Below are positions 16,733 to 25,704 of a stretch of 64,000 nt of DNA, one piece after another. A program made the translations under genes and the position numbers. The DNA comes from Verrucomicrobiota bacterium (lineage in GTDB: Bacteria; Verrucomicrobiota; Verrucomicrobiia; Limisphaerales; Pedosphaeraceae). The stretch is from positions 38,519-102,518 of the forward strand of contig JAJPHR010000095.1 in assembly GCA_021325145.1 (NCBI GenBank). The letters are read 5' to 3'. Each line of letters starts with the position of its first letter. The stretch's first letter is position 1. The notes below the pieces were generated by a model that was not told the origin of the DNA, did not search any database, and saw only the letters and a program-made list of their open reading frames with translations.

Positions 16733-17087
16733 CCGCGCCCAAGCGTTGAATTGCCTGCTGGTGAATCAATTTGCGACCCCGGGCCTCGGCTCGCTCATGG
16801 CCCGTCGCTGGCTTCCCGGGCTGGCGCAATTGGGCATCTTTCTGGGCGGTTTCTTTTGCACCGTCGGGTGGTTTGTTCAACGCTCGTTTGCGACCTACCG
16901 CCTCGTCACCGGGCTGCCCGAGCAACCTCCCCGCTTTCCGTGGCTCGGCGCCTGGGCATTTGGCCTCGCTTTTGCGGGCTGGCTGCTCTCCTGGATCACC
17001 AGCGTGGGCCTCTTGCGCGAAGCGCGGCGTAATGAGGCCAATCTGCCACTTCCAAAACAGCCGGTGCCGCCGAAACTCCAGCCGTGA
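16692..17087 (+). CDS. Small hypothetical membrane protein
   Basis: 131 residues with three or four hydrophobic segments (about 42-65, 88-108). N-terminal QALNCLLVNQFATPGLGSLMARRW resembles small membrane proteins that follow GYF_2 genes. It starts 41 bases before the stop of the preceding gene, in another frame, so translation is probably coupled. The start could also be a few codons later. Function unknown. Confidence 0.65.
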   Translation: MKISSVPGPRQPLSRAQALNCLLVNQFATPGLGSLMARRWLPGLAQLGIFLGGFFCTVGWFVQRSFATYRLVTGLPEQPPRFPWLGAWAFGLAFAGWLLSWITSVGLLREARRNEANLPLPKQPVPPKLQP

Positions 17088-17148
17088 CGATTATCCGGAA
17101 GCGGCTTTTCAGCGTGACCAGCGTCCCAGCCTGTGGCATTTGTTTTTC

Positions 17149-18351
17149 ATGGCAATATTGAGCCCGGAAGTTCAGACGCTTTTTAAACGGCACTTCGGTG
17201 TGTCGGCGGCGCGTTTCGTGCGCGCGCCGGGGCGGTTGGAACTTTTGGGCAATCACACGGATTACAATGAGGGCCTGGTGCTTTCGCTGGCGGTGGACCG
17301 TTACATCGAGATCGCGGCTTCGCCGCGGACGGACGGGAAAATCGAACTGATCTCCTCCGCATTTACCGAACCGGAGATTTTTTGGTCGAACGAATCCAAA
17401 AGGAACACGGCCGCGCCCTGGGCGGATTATGTCAAGGGCGTGCTCGATCAATTGCGCAAGCGCGGCGTGAATTTCAGCGGGTTCAACGCCGCCATTCACG
17501 GCACCATTCCGATGGGCGCGGGCATGAGCAGTTCGGCGGCGCTGGAAGTGGCCACGGCTTTGATCGTGCGTGAGTTGTTCCCGTTTACCCTGACTGAAAC
17601 CGGTGTCGCACCTCCGCCCAAGCGGGACAAGCAGGACAAGTTGCCGGCGTTCGCGAAAGCGGAAAAGCTGGCCTTTGCCAAACTGTGCCGCGCGGCCGAG
17701 AACCAGTTCGTGGGCGTGCAATCCGGTTTGCTCGACCAGATTTCCTCGTTGTACGGCAAGGCCTGGCACGTGATGGAAATCGATTTTCGCTCCTTAAGCG
17801 TCGAACTGGCTCCAATGGCAGGCGTGGCGATCGTGGTTTGCAATTCCGGCGTCAAGCACTCGCTGGTGGCGGGACATTATAATGAACTGCGCGAACAGTG
17901 CGAAGCGGCGGCCAAAACGCTCGGCGTGAAAACCCTCCGCTCCGCCGATGCCAAGATGCTCGCCGCGAACAAGGCGAAGCTCGCCCCGCGCGCCTACGAA
18001 TGCGCCCACCACGTCATCAGCGAGATTCAACGGGTGATCCGCGGCGCACAGGCGTTGCGCGCCGATGACCTTCAGCAGTTCGGCCAGTACATGTTTCAAA
18101 GCCACGAAAGCTCGCGGGACTTTCTTAAAAACAGCGTCCCGGAACTGGACCTGCTCGTCGAACTCGCGCGCGCGCATCCCGGATGCCTGGGGGCGCGCTT
18201 GACGGGTGGCGGGTTCGGCGGCGCGACCATCAATCTCGTCGCGCATCATCAAGCTGAGGATTTCATGGCAGCCATGGCGAGCCAATACGAGCAACGCACC
18301 GGGCACAAAATGCAGCCGTTGCTTTGCCAGATTGTGGACGGGGCGGGGTGA
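17149..18351 (+). CDS. galK: Galactokinase (GHMP kinase)
   Basis: 400 residues with all three GHMP motifs: the sugar-binding motif APGRLELLGNHTDYNEG (residues 26-42), the ATP loop PMGAGMSSSAALEVA and the C-terminal RLTGGGFGGATINL. It would phosphorylate galactose or a related sugar at C1. Two oddities: in the usual GEHTDY the Glu is Asn35, and an insert of about 25 residues (near TGVAPPPKRDKQDKLPAFAK) lies after motif 2. Both may alter substrate range. The ATG at 17149 was chosen as the first start before the FKRHFG opening; the frame is open far upstream without domain content. No other Leloir gene is adjacent. Confidence 0.88.
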   Translation: MAILSPEVQTLFKRHFGVSAARFVRAPGRLELLGNHTDYNEGLVLSLAVDRYIEIAASPRTDGKIELISSAFTEPEIFWSNESKRNTAAPWADYVKGVLDQLRKRGVNFSGFNAAIHGTIPMGAGMSSSAALEVATALIVRELFPFTLTETGVAPPPKRDKQDKLPAFAKAEKLAFAKLCRAAENQFVGVQSGLLDQISSLYGKAWHVMEIDFRSLSVELAPMAGVAIVVCNSGVKHSLVAGHYNELREQCEAAAKTLGVKTLRSADAKMLAANKAKLAPRAYECAHHVISEIQRVIRGAQALRADDLQQFGQYMFQSHESSRDFLKNSVPELDLLVELARAHPGCLGARLTGGGFGGATINLVAHHQAEDFMAAMASQYEQRTGHKMQPLLCQIVDGAG

Positions 18352-18532
18352 GGTGATTGGCCACGACAGGCCCGAGGCGGCGAAGCCGCAATCAAAGGAG
18401 CGCGGCACTTATGCTTGCCGGCGCGAGCGGTGCGAATCCTGAATCCGCTTGAAATGGAGATCGCGCACGGCTAAAGTCTTTTAAGGATCACGCCGGAATC
18501 CACGCAAATTGTCGTCGTTCAGAACGGCTAAC

Positions 18533-19741
18533 ATGAAAGACTATCAAAAGAAGCTTGGAAGGCGTCTTTGTGCCCTGCTTTTTTGTTTGTTAATGCTGAT
18601 GGGAAACTTTCACGCGTTTGCCGCCGGGGACGACGCGCAATTAGTTTCTGTTTCGGTCCCGCCCGGCACTCAGATGATGCCAAGGACCGTCTTTACCCAA
18701 ACCTGGACCGTGCAGAATACCGGAACCAATACGTGGTCGCCCGGGCAGAGCGGCTACACCTTAAATCTGGTTGGCATGGACAGTCTGGGGGCCGTGCCGG
18801 TGTTCACCAATGTTCACGCCACCTGGTACTTGCCTTCCGCGATCATTGGCAGCGGTAAATCGGTCCCGTCGGGGGCGCAGGCGACCTTTCGCATGAGTTT
18901 TATCGCGCCGGAAACGGCGGGCTCGGTTACCGACACCTTTCAGTTGAACAGCGCCAGCGGCGCGTACTTCGGTCCGCAATTCACCGTCCAGATCATCGTC
19001 GCGCAAGCCGGCTCGACCAACCAGTACGATCGCGCCAGGGCGGTTTCATACGCCAACAATTACGGCGGTTATGTGTGCAGCGACGGATACTTTTGGACGA
19101 ATGGATCCACGTATGTGAATTTTGGCGCGCTCGCGCCGGTTCCCACTGCCGAACTCGGTGATGATTGCGCACACTTCATTTCAAGCTGCATCGGCAGGCA
19201 GTCGTCGACGAACCGGGGCGGCGGGCTTTATATTCCCACGCGGGTGCCGCCGACTTACGGCGAACCCGGGGTCGCGAGGCTGGTCAACCGTTGCCTGCTG
19301 GCGCCGGGCTACGCGACGGAGGTATTTTCGTTAAGCAACCTGTCGCCGGGCGATCTCATCGCGTGGAATTGGGAAGGGGACACGAACATCGCCAACCTTG
19401 ATCACGCTACTCTATACCTGGGCAACGGCCTGCTCGCGTCTCATTCCGAGTCCTGCCTGGATGTCGCGCCCTCCTTTTTCCAAAGTTCATTGCCGAATTG
19501 GCGGTGGCACCTGATTCACATTCTCGACGCGCCCACCATCGCTTCGTCCACGGTGGGGAACAAGCTGGTCCTCTCCTGGGGGACCAATTGGACTGGTTAC
19601 ACTTTGTATTCGTCCACGTCCATGTCCGCTGGAGCAACATGGACCAAGCTGTCAAAATCCCCGGTCGTGAATGGCGCATCGAATGTCATGACGAATACCA
19701 TGTCACCGGGCACGATGTTTTACCGGCTGGCAATGCCGTGA
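18533..19741 (+). CDS. Exported NBR1-like Ig plus Amidase_6 protein with a FYRL C-terminal module
   Basis: 402 residues. A signal peptide (residues 1-31, with a long hydrophobic core), then an NBR1-like Ig-type domain (about 35-158; TWTVQNTGTNTWSPG is diagnostic). Then an Amidase_6-like cysteine hydrolase domain (YDRARAVSYANNYGG, catalytic Cys212 in GDDCAHFIS, His291 in DHATLYLG). Finally a short C-terminal beta module ending FYRLAMP, which recurs in the propeller-cytochrome and GloVer proteins of this window. The ATG at 18533 follows a TTG at 18509; the signal peptide fits 18533. It may cut peptide or amide bonds at the cell surface. Confidence 0.8.
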   Translation: MKDYQKKLGRRLCALLFCLLMLMGNFHAFAAGDDAQLVSVSVPPGTQMMPRTVFTQTWTVQNTGTNTWSPGQSGYTLNLVGMDSLGAVPVFTNVHATWYLPSAIIGSGKSVPSGAQATFRMSFIAPETAGSVTDTFQLNSASGAYFGPQFTVQIIVAQAGSTNQYDRARAVSYANNYGGYVCSDGYFWTNGSTYVNFGALAPVPTAELGDDCAHFISSCIGRQSSTNRGGGLYIPTRVPPTYGEPGVARLVNRCLLAPGYATEVFSLSNLSPGDLIAWNWEGDTNIANLDHATLYLGNGLLASHSESCLDVAPSFFQSSLPNWRWHLIHILDAPTIASSTVGNKLVLSWGTNWTGYTLYSSTSMSAGATWTKLSKSPVVNGASNVMTNTMSPGTMFYRLAMP

Positions 19742-19768
19742 AGACGCGGAGCCAGAAATGAGCCGGGG

Positions 19769-21088
19769 TTAAGGTTTGAATGCGCCTCGCCTGCGGCGAC
19801 CGGCCGTTGAAACGCGCTGAGGGCGCACCTGCCGCGCCGCTGCTTTTGCCAGACGTTTGCTCCGCGGCGATCCCCCCTGGTACGGGGTTGAGCGCAAATG
19901 TCCCGCTCGCGAACGGCGCGGCGGCCGGGGCTCCGACTCCGACTCCGGCTGGCCGGTCGATTGCGCCACTGGGGCTGAATCGCCCCCGGGTGGGAGATCG
20001 TAAAGACGCGCGATGCACCCGATCTCGGTCGGACGCATCGACTCGATGCTTGCCATGGAGCGCCGAACGTCCTCCAAGCCGGCCGCCCACAACTCATTTA
20101 TCGTTGCGCGCGAGAACTCATAGTCCATCGAAAAACCGGCATGTGAAAGCCCGCGATTGGTCAGGCGCGCAATCGTCATCTCGCCGACATTGCGGACGGG
20201 CGCGAGCTTTTGCACGTCCGGATCGTTTTTAAACGACGCCGGCAGTTTGGCCAGCAACCGCGTCAGCGCGGCCTTCATTTCAGCCAGTTTCTTGATTCCC
20301 CCATCACTCAAAGGCATCCGGCTCGAAAAGCGAATATCCAGGTTGCGCCGAAGCACCTCATCCATGTCCTGGGGCAGATCGCCGGCGCGTCTGAAGATGT
20401 CGAGTTGAACCACCAGCGCCCGCATCCGCGGCAAGTTCTCCAGGACATACATCAGCGGCGTGTTGGAAACGACTCCGCCATCCCAATAGTAATCATCATC
20501 GACTTCCACCGGCGGCAGGCCCGGCGGCAGCGCCCCGCTCGCTCGCACGTGGTCTGGACCAATTCGCGTGTTATGATTGTCAAAATAGTGCGATTGGCCC
20601 GTCCTGAGACTGACCGCGCCCAGTGAAAGACGCACTTCGTGGCGGCTGATCAACTCAAAATCAACCAGTTCCTCCAGGGTATTCCTGAGCGGCTCCGTAT
20701 CGTAGTAGCTCAAGCGCTCGGGGCTCTCGTTTGGGACGTAGAAAGAAGGGGCTGGCACACGCGGATTAAAAAAATTCGGCACGCCGAACAGGAGCGAACT
20801 CGTGGCGCTCAGTTGGTTCAGCATCGACCGCACCGGGTCAAAACATGGCGGTGGAATCAGCGGAGCGTGCGCCGAGACGCGTTCCCAGAATTCCCGCAAT
20901 CGTTCGACTCTTCGACCGGGGGGATTGCCCGCGATCAAAGCGGCGTTGATGGCCCCAATCGAGATGCCCACAACCCAGTCCAGCGGCATGCCCGCTTCGA
21001 CCAGGCCCTCGTAGGCGCCCGCCTGATATGCCCCCAACGCTCCTCCGCCCTGCAACAGCAGGATGTTATGATCAAATCCTCTTTTCAT
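19769..21088 (-). CDS. Patatin-like phospholipase
   Basis: 439 residues. Oxyanion loop GGGALGAYQAG (residues 14-24), nucleophile Ser43 in GISIGAIN, and catalytic Asp203 in the WDGGVVSNTP motif give a complete Ser-Asp dyad of patatin. The C-terminal region (LDIFRRAGDLPQDMDEVL) is the DUF3734-type extension of bacterial patatins. The last 80 residues are Arg/Ser/Pro-rich and probably disordered. It would hydrolyse acyl esters of membrane lipids. No signal peptide seen. The end of the neighbouring gene lies 27 bases away, convergent. Confidence 0.88.
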   Translation of the reverse strand: MKRGFDHNILLLQGGGALGAYQAGAYEGLVEAGMPLDWVVGISIGAINAALIAGNPPGRRVERLREFWERVSAHAPLIPPPCFDPVRSMLNQLSATSSLLFGVPNFFNPRVPAPSFYVPNESPERLSYYDTEPLRNTLEELVDFELISRHEVRLSLGAVSLRTGQSHYFDNHNTRIGPDHVRASGALPPGLPPVEVDDDYYWDGGVVSNTPLMYVLENLPRMRALVVQLDIFRRAGDLPQDMDEVLRRNLDIRFSSRMPLSDGGIKKLAEMKAALTRLLAKLPASFKNDPDVQKLAPVRNVGEMTIARLTNRGLSHAGFSMDYEFSRATINELWAAGLEDVRRSMASIESMRPTEIGCIARLYDLPPGGDSAPVAQSTGQPESESEPRPPRRSRAGHLRSTPYQGGSPRSKRLAKAAARQVRPQRVSTAGRRRRGAFKP

Positions 21089-21385
21089 GGCATTCGCGTA
21101 GTGTATGGCTGAAAGACGATCGCCTTCCTGGTGCTTTTCCAGCCATCGTCCGGGCCCGCCTCCTGGTCCAAGCCCACAGTGAGTGCAAATCTAGGCTTCG
21201 GCCCAGTTTTCTCAAAGTGGGTGAAGACCTGCCGGTGAACAGGCCGGTTGAGAAAGAGCGCGGGCAGGGGACTGCCTGCCATCATGCACAATGTTCCGAT
21301 GGCCCCGGCGATGTGGGGTGGAATCGCCATTGGGCATTTGAACAGCGCGAGGCAAGCTTATGACGGCCTGCAACCAAGGCAACCT

Positions 21386-22618
21386 ATGCGAAAAGTATTG
21401 TGGTACTCGTTGCTGCTGGCTGCGGGTGTGATTGTCTCTCAGTTCCTGAACGGCCGGGGCCAAACGGTGATCAATCTGCTGACGATGTTCTGCCTGTCGT
21501 TCATCGCCGTCCACATCGGCTACGGATTTGAACTCACCAGAAGCCAGCCGAAGAAGTACGCCTGGGATTATGTGGTAGGCACCACGACGACGGTATTCCC
21601 CTGGCTCTTTTGCGCGGCGTATTTCGTGTTTGCGATGGCCCCGGCGCCGTTGTGGCGGACGCGCGACATGTGGTGGGAAGCGTTGATCCTGGGGCGATTC
21701 GCGGCGCCTACCTCGGTTGGCCTGCTGTTCTCGATGCTGGCGGCCGTTGGGCTCTCAGCAACCTGGCTCTACAGGAAGGCCCGCATCCTGGCGATCTTTG
21801 ATGATCTCGACAGCATTCTGCTGTTCATCCCCTTAAAGATTTTCCTGCTGAGCATGAGCCTGAAACTGGTGGCTGTCGTCTTCGTGACTTTCGGGCTTCT
21901 GTGGGTGGTCTGGAGGTATGTGCATGCCGTGAACCTGCCCGTGAGCTGGCCCTGGGTGATGCTATACTCGGCAATCATTGTGGGAATTTCAGAAGGCATC
22001 AGTCTCGGAGGAAAAAGAATTGACGACAGCGTCCCGGTCAAGATGGAAGTGCTGTTGCTGGCGTTCATCCTGGGGTGCATGCTGGCGCGCGCGCCGGGAC
22101 ACAGCTTTGAAACGGGCGACGGCAGCGAGGGCCAGGCGCGGGGATTGTACAGTCCGCGGGAACAATCAGTCATGACCATTGTGTCGGCCTGTTTCATGGC
22201 CTTGACGGGCTTGTCCATGCCGCCGTTCGCCGGCCTTCCGGAGGCAACGGCGCAAGCGGCGACAACCCTGGGGCCGAAATACGAAGGCATCCCGCCCGAA
22301 GCGCTCGCCCTCAAGGAGCAATTTCCCGGTTGGGGTCTCGTCGCCTTCCACGTGCTGATGATCACCGTGCTGTCGAATATCGGGAAGATGTTTCCCGCCC
22401 TCTGCTACCGGAGGGAGGCCAGTTGGCGAGAGCGCCTGGCGCTTGCGATCGGCATGTTCCCGCGCGGCGAAGTGGGCGCCGGCATGTTGGTGCTTTCCCT
22501 CTCGTACGGCATCCACGGGCCCGCGCTGACCGTCGCCGCGTTGTCCCTGGCGTTGAACCTGCTGTGCTCAGGCCTCTTCATCCTGGCGATCAAACGGCTG
22601 GTTGAGCCTGAAAGCTGA
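21386..22618 (+). CDS. Cation/proton antiporter family membrane protein (CPA2-like)
   Basis: 410 residues with about twelve hydrophobic segments. It has the GRGQTVINLLTMFCLSFIAVHIGYGFEL opening, the DDLDSILLFIPL stretch with paired Asp in the core, and GMFPRGEVGAGMLVLSLS near the end, which matches the (R/P)GE-containing helix of CPA2 antiporters. It would exchange Na+ or K+ for protons. The ATG at 21386 begins the first helix directly; the longer frame from 21248 covers the shared upstream region with the divergent patatin gene. No regulatory TrkA-N domain is attached. Confidence 0.78.
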   Translation: MRKVLWYSLLLAAGVIVSQFLNGRGQTVINLLTMFCLSFIAVHIGYGFELTRSQPKKYAWDYVVGTTTTVFPWLFCAAYFVFAMAPAPLWRTRDMWWEALILGRFAAPTSVGLLFSMLAAVGLSATWLYRKARILAIFDDLDSILLFIPLKIFLLSMSLKLVAVVFVTFGLLWVVWRYVHAVNLPVSWPWVMLYSAIIVGISEGISLGGKRIDDSVPVKMEVLLLAFILGCMLARAPGHSFETGDGSEGQARGLYSPREQSVMTIVSACFMALTGLSMPPFAGLPEATAQAATTLGPKYEGIPPEALALKEQFPGWGLVAFHVLMITVLSNIGKMFPALCYRREASWRERLALAIGMFPRGEVGAGMLVLSLSYGIHGPALTVAALSLALNLLCSGLFILAIKRLVEPES

Positions 22619-22841
22619 CTTGGGATGTTCCTCCGCAGGCGTGTCGCATTTTCTGAGCGGGTTCGAGTCAGCCGTCATGACATTTATTTGCACACCAGCC
22701 AGCTTGGCACTTTATGAACAGCGCTTGATTTTTATCGCGCATCCACCATACTACCGGCATACCATTCTCGCCGACGCTGGGACGTGAAGACTTTGGCACA
22801 AAGACGTGGGGTGGTTGGAGAGTATCACTGAGGCAAATCAG

Positions 22842-23555
22842 ATGAAGTCAATCGAATGCGCGGCCAATCCACATCGGCCCTTGGAAGCCGGATTCACGCT
22901 CATTGAACTCCTCGTGACGATTGCCATCATTGGAATCCTTGCAGCTTTGTTGCTGGCTGCGCTCAGCGGGGCCAAAGAGCGGGCCAACCGCGCCCGGTGC
23001 AAGAGCAATCTTCATCAAATCGGAATGGCACTCCACATGTACGCCGAAGATAACCGTGACCTGCTTCCCGATTGCACGCGGGGCAATCCCTCGTTCTTTG
23101 GCTCGTATTGGCCCTGGGACTTGAACACCAACGTCGTTATGGCGCTTGAGGGACATGGCGCCACACGCAAGGTTTTCTACTGCCCGTCAAATCCAAGCAT
23201 GGACGACGAGCATCGCTGGAATTTCTGGTATTATCACCCGCGAGAGCCTATTCGCGTCCTGGGATATGTCTTTCTAATGAACGGTTGCGTCCAGGTTCCG
23301 CCCGACTTGTGGCGCACGAACATTTTGGGGGACGGGACCCGTCCTGCGTCGCAAACGGAACTGGTGATTGATGCCGTGGGCAGCCAGGGCGGAGATTTCA
23401 CCCGCATTCAAGGGGGGAACCGGGACCGCACCAGCCATCTCAAAGGCAGCCGGCCCGCCGGGGGCAATATCGCCTTTGAAGACGGACATTCGGAGTGGCG
23501 GAATTTCAAGTCCATGCAGCCGCGCTTTGAGGGAGATGTGCTTTGGTATTATTAG
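22842..23555 (+). CDS. Orphan pseudopilin (prepilin-type cleavage/methylation protein)
   Basis: 237 residues. GFTLIELLVTIAIIGILAAL gives the prepilin peptidase site and methylated Phe, then RCKSNLHQIGMALHMY as in the other pseudopilins here. Near the end GNIAFEDGHSEWRN is the family's DGH-type closing motif. A GAGG at 22830-22833 lies 8 bases before the ATG at 22842 and decides this start over a GTG at 22806. One of four orphan pseudopilin genes in the window, all without neighbouring pilus machinery. Confidence 0.85.
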   Translation: MKSIECAANPHRPLEAGFTLIELLVTIAIIGILAALLLAALSGAKERANRARCKSNLHQIGMALHMYAEDNRDLLPDCTRGNPSFFGSYWPWDLNTNVVMALEGHGATRKVFYCPSNPSMDDEHRWNFWYYHPREPIRVLGYVFLMNGCVQVPPDLWRTNILGDGTRPASQTELVIDAVGSQGGDFTRIQGGNRDRTSHLKGSRPAGGNIAFEDGHSEWRNFKSMQPRFEGDVLWYY

Positions 23556-23768
23556 TTGCATTAGCTGTGGACGGGAATAATCGAGTTCGAGATTGATGTC
23601 TGCGGGAAACCGGGCATGAGTAAAGCTGCTTAGAGAGGGAGGATGACGTATCAATGGACGCAGGGCGAAGTAAGCGCAGTAATTCCACCGAAATACGCGG
23701 CCGCCGCCGCTCGAACCATCCCCATTTTTCCCTTGCATGGCAAGCGTCCTGCGCCGATGTTAGACACT

Positions 23769-24005
23769 ATGAAAACGCTGACTACCCGCGAATTCTACCA
23801 CTCTCCTGGATTAATGAAATCGCTTCGACCGGGCGAATCCATTGTCGTGACCGACAATGGAAAGGCCGCGTTAACAGTCACCAAGACAGGCAAGCGCCGG
23901 CGTAAGACTCGCAAAGAGCTTGAGCGTGAGGCGCTGGAAATCTCTCCCAGTGCGCGGCCCAAGATCAACTTTACCGCCGCTTTGAAGAGCTTGAAGAGCG
24001 CATGA
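23769..24005 (+). CDS. Antitoxin of a VapBC-type pair (Phd/YefM-like)
   Basis: 78 residues. MKTLTTREFYH, then LRPGESIVVTDNGKAALTVTK, is the DNA-binding N-terminal pattern of Phd/YefM antitoxins. A basic helical tail (RKTRKELEREALEIS) should wrap the toxin. It overlaps the toxin gene by four bases (ATGA), the normal arrangement for a co-translated toxin-antitoxin pair. The frame continues upstream to 23643, but the homologous region starts at the ATG at 23769. Confidence 0.82.
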   Translation: MKTLTTREFYHSPGLMKSLRPGESIVVTDNGKAALTVTKTGKRRRKTRKELEREALEISPSARPKINFTAALKSLKSA

Positions 24006-24457
24006 TATATGCTGATACCAGTTTCCTCGTTGCCATGCGCGTTCGCCGTGACACCTTTCACCAACCAGCCCTCGACTACTATGAAAGGAAACAAGAAGAG
24101 GTCTGGCTTTGGTCCCCATGGCACCGCGTGGAGGTTTTTAATTCCGTAAGGCAGCTTGTCCGACATCCGGAAGCCAAACGCCGCTTGCGGCCGGCGGAAG
24201 CCAGGGCCTTGATTCACCGACTAGAAAGCGATGTGCGGCTTGGTTATTTCACCCACCTGGAGGCGGACTGGCGGGATGTATTTCGCACGGCAAACGAAAC
24301 CAGTATTGCTTATGGATTCGGGATGGCCTGCCGCGCACCCGATCTTTTGCATGTCGCCTATGCGAAGGAACTTGCCGCTGAAGTGTTCGTGAGTTTCGAT
24401 GACGATCAATTGGCCTTGGCGCAGATCTCTGGTTTGAAGGCCGTTCGCCCGCGATGA
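24002..24457 (+). CDS. PIN-domain toxin (VapC-like)
   Basis: 151 residues. The acidic residues of the PIN nuclease active site are visible: Asp5 in IYADTSFLVA, Glu44 in HRVEVFN, Asp114 in RAPDLLHVA and Asp133-135 in FVSFDDDQL. It should cleave RNA, commonly tRNA or rRNA in VapC toxins. The antitoxin gene overlaps by four bases. The C-terminus (ISGLKAV) closes as in VapC. A short stem CCTCGC-GAAT-GCGAGG at 24491-24506 follows, without a T run. Confidence 0.9.
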   Translation: MIYADTSFLVAMRVRRDTFHQPALDYYERKQEEVWLWSPWHRVEVFNSVRQLVRHPEAKRRLRPAEARALIHRLESDVRLGYFTHLEADWRDVFRTANETSIAYGFGMACRAPDLLHVAYAKELAAEVFVSFDDDQLALAQISGLKAVRPR

Positions 24458-24663
24458 CGCTGGTTGACGGGTCCGGCCGGCGTTGAAAAACCTCGCGAAT
24501 GCGAGGCTTGAAATGCAGGGTTCATATATGCCGAAAGTGAAATATCCTTTGACGGTAACTGTAAGCGATCCGTGAGAGAGCCGAGTCCTAACGCCCCGGC
24601 TTTTTGCTTCATTCTCGGTTGGGCATGCCCGGAAACTGCAAGACGAGGCTTTTCGTTTGAGCT

Positions 24664-25587
24664 TCACGCTTTCCCAAACATTGCTTTCCAGTTCTCCAGG
24701 CAACGCTTCACGGTTTCGAATTCCGAAAGGCGGCTGCCTTCCTGTTCGATGAGGAAGTACTCGATGCCGCCGACGGATTCCGCGGCGGCGAGGAGGTCTT
24801 TCCAGGGAGTCACGCCTTCGCCGAAGAGGACGCGGTAGCCTTTGTCTTCCGTGTGTCCGCCGGGCGCCCAGTCCTTGAGGTGCATGGTTTTGATGCGGCC
24901 CGGGTTGGCCTTGACCCAGGCGACCGGGTCCGAGCCGGCTTCCTCGCAGGTGCCGACGTCCAATTGCAGCATGAATTCCTTGGGTGTGTTGGCGGCGATG
25001 ACTTCCATAATGCGCTGGCCGTCCTCCAATTTGGCCCACTCGGCCTGGTGGTTGTGGTAGCCCGCGCTCAGTCCGTGCGGTTTCAATTGCTCGACGGCGG
25101 CGGTAAGGCGTTCGCAGAGGCGTTTCCAGCTGTCAACGCCGCTGGTGTTGCCGGGAGCACTGGCCAGGACGATGTAACGCGCCCCAAGAATTTGGTTCAG
25201 TTCGATGGCGTGGGCGAGGTTTTCCCCCGGAGTAAAGGACTCGAAGCCGTTGTGGGTGGAGTAACAGCGCAGGCCGAGATCGTCCATTTGCGCGCGGACG
25301 TCCTTGGCGTAGGCGGGGGTCCATTTGAAGTAGGGCGAGTAAAACTCGACGACCTCGTAGCCGATCTTCGCCACGGACTTGAGGGTGTTGGGCAGGTCGC
25401 GCGCCAGTTCGCCGCGCACGGAGTAGAGTTCGAGGCCCATGGGACGGCGCTTCGCTGGAGCGGGTTCCGGCGCGGCGGGCTCGGCGGCGGAGGCAATGGA
25501 CGCGGTCCGCGCGGCGATGGCGGCGGGAAGCATCCCGGAAATGGCGAGGAAGGTTCGGCGGGAAAGGCCGGAGGATGAATGTTTCAT
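24664..25587 (-). CDS. Tat-exported sugar phosphate isomerase/epimerase-like protein
   Basis: 307 residues. The twin-arginine signal SRRTFLAISG (Arg10-Arg11) is followed by a hydrophobic stretch and AAEPAAPEP, so the protein should be exported folded. The rest is a xylose isomerase-like TIM barrel: LELYSVRGELARDLPNTL, GLSAGYHNHQAEW, LQLDVGTCEEAG and a late IEYFLIEQEGSR. Glu, His and Asp at strand ends would bind a metal. Tat-exported members are common in Verrucomicrobiota and Planctomycetota and probably act on periplasmic sugars. A second, cytoplasmic relative is encoded at 37135-37947. Confidence 0.85.
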   Translation of the reverse strand: MKHSSSGLSRRTFLAISGMLPAAIAARTASIASAAEPAAPEPAPAKRRPMGLELYSVRGELARDLPNTLKSVAKIGYEVVEFYSPYFKWTPAYAKDVRAQMDDLGLRCYSTHNGFESFTPGENLAHAIELNQILGARYIVLASAPGNTSGVDSWKRLCERLTAAVEQLKPHGLSAGYHNHQAEWAKLEDGQRIMEVIAANTPKEFMLQLDVGTCEEAGSDPVAWVKANPGRIKTMHLKDWAPGGHTEDKGYRVLFGEGVTPWKDLLAAAESVGGIEYFLIEQEGSRLSEFETVKRCLENWKAMFGKA

Positions 25588-25704
25588 AGTGACGGAAGAG
25601 CACCGTGGTGGTTTTGCCTCGGTGATCCAACGGGAGGATACGTTTTTGCCAGGCGCTTGCCAAGCTTATCGTATGTGAGACGTGGCCTGGCCTTGGTGGA
25701 TCGC

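Noticed and set aside
24491..24506. CCTCGC-GAAT-GCGAGG stem after the PIN toxin
   Set aside because: Short stem without a T run. Not enough for a terminator.
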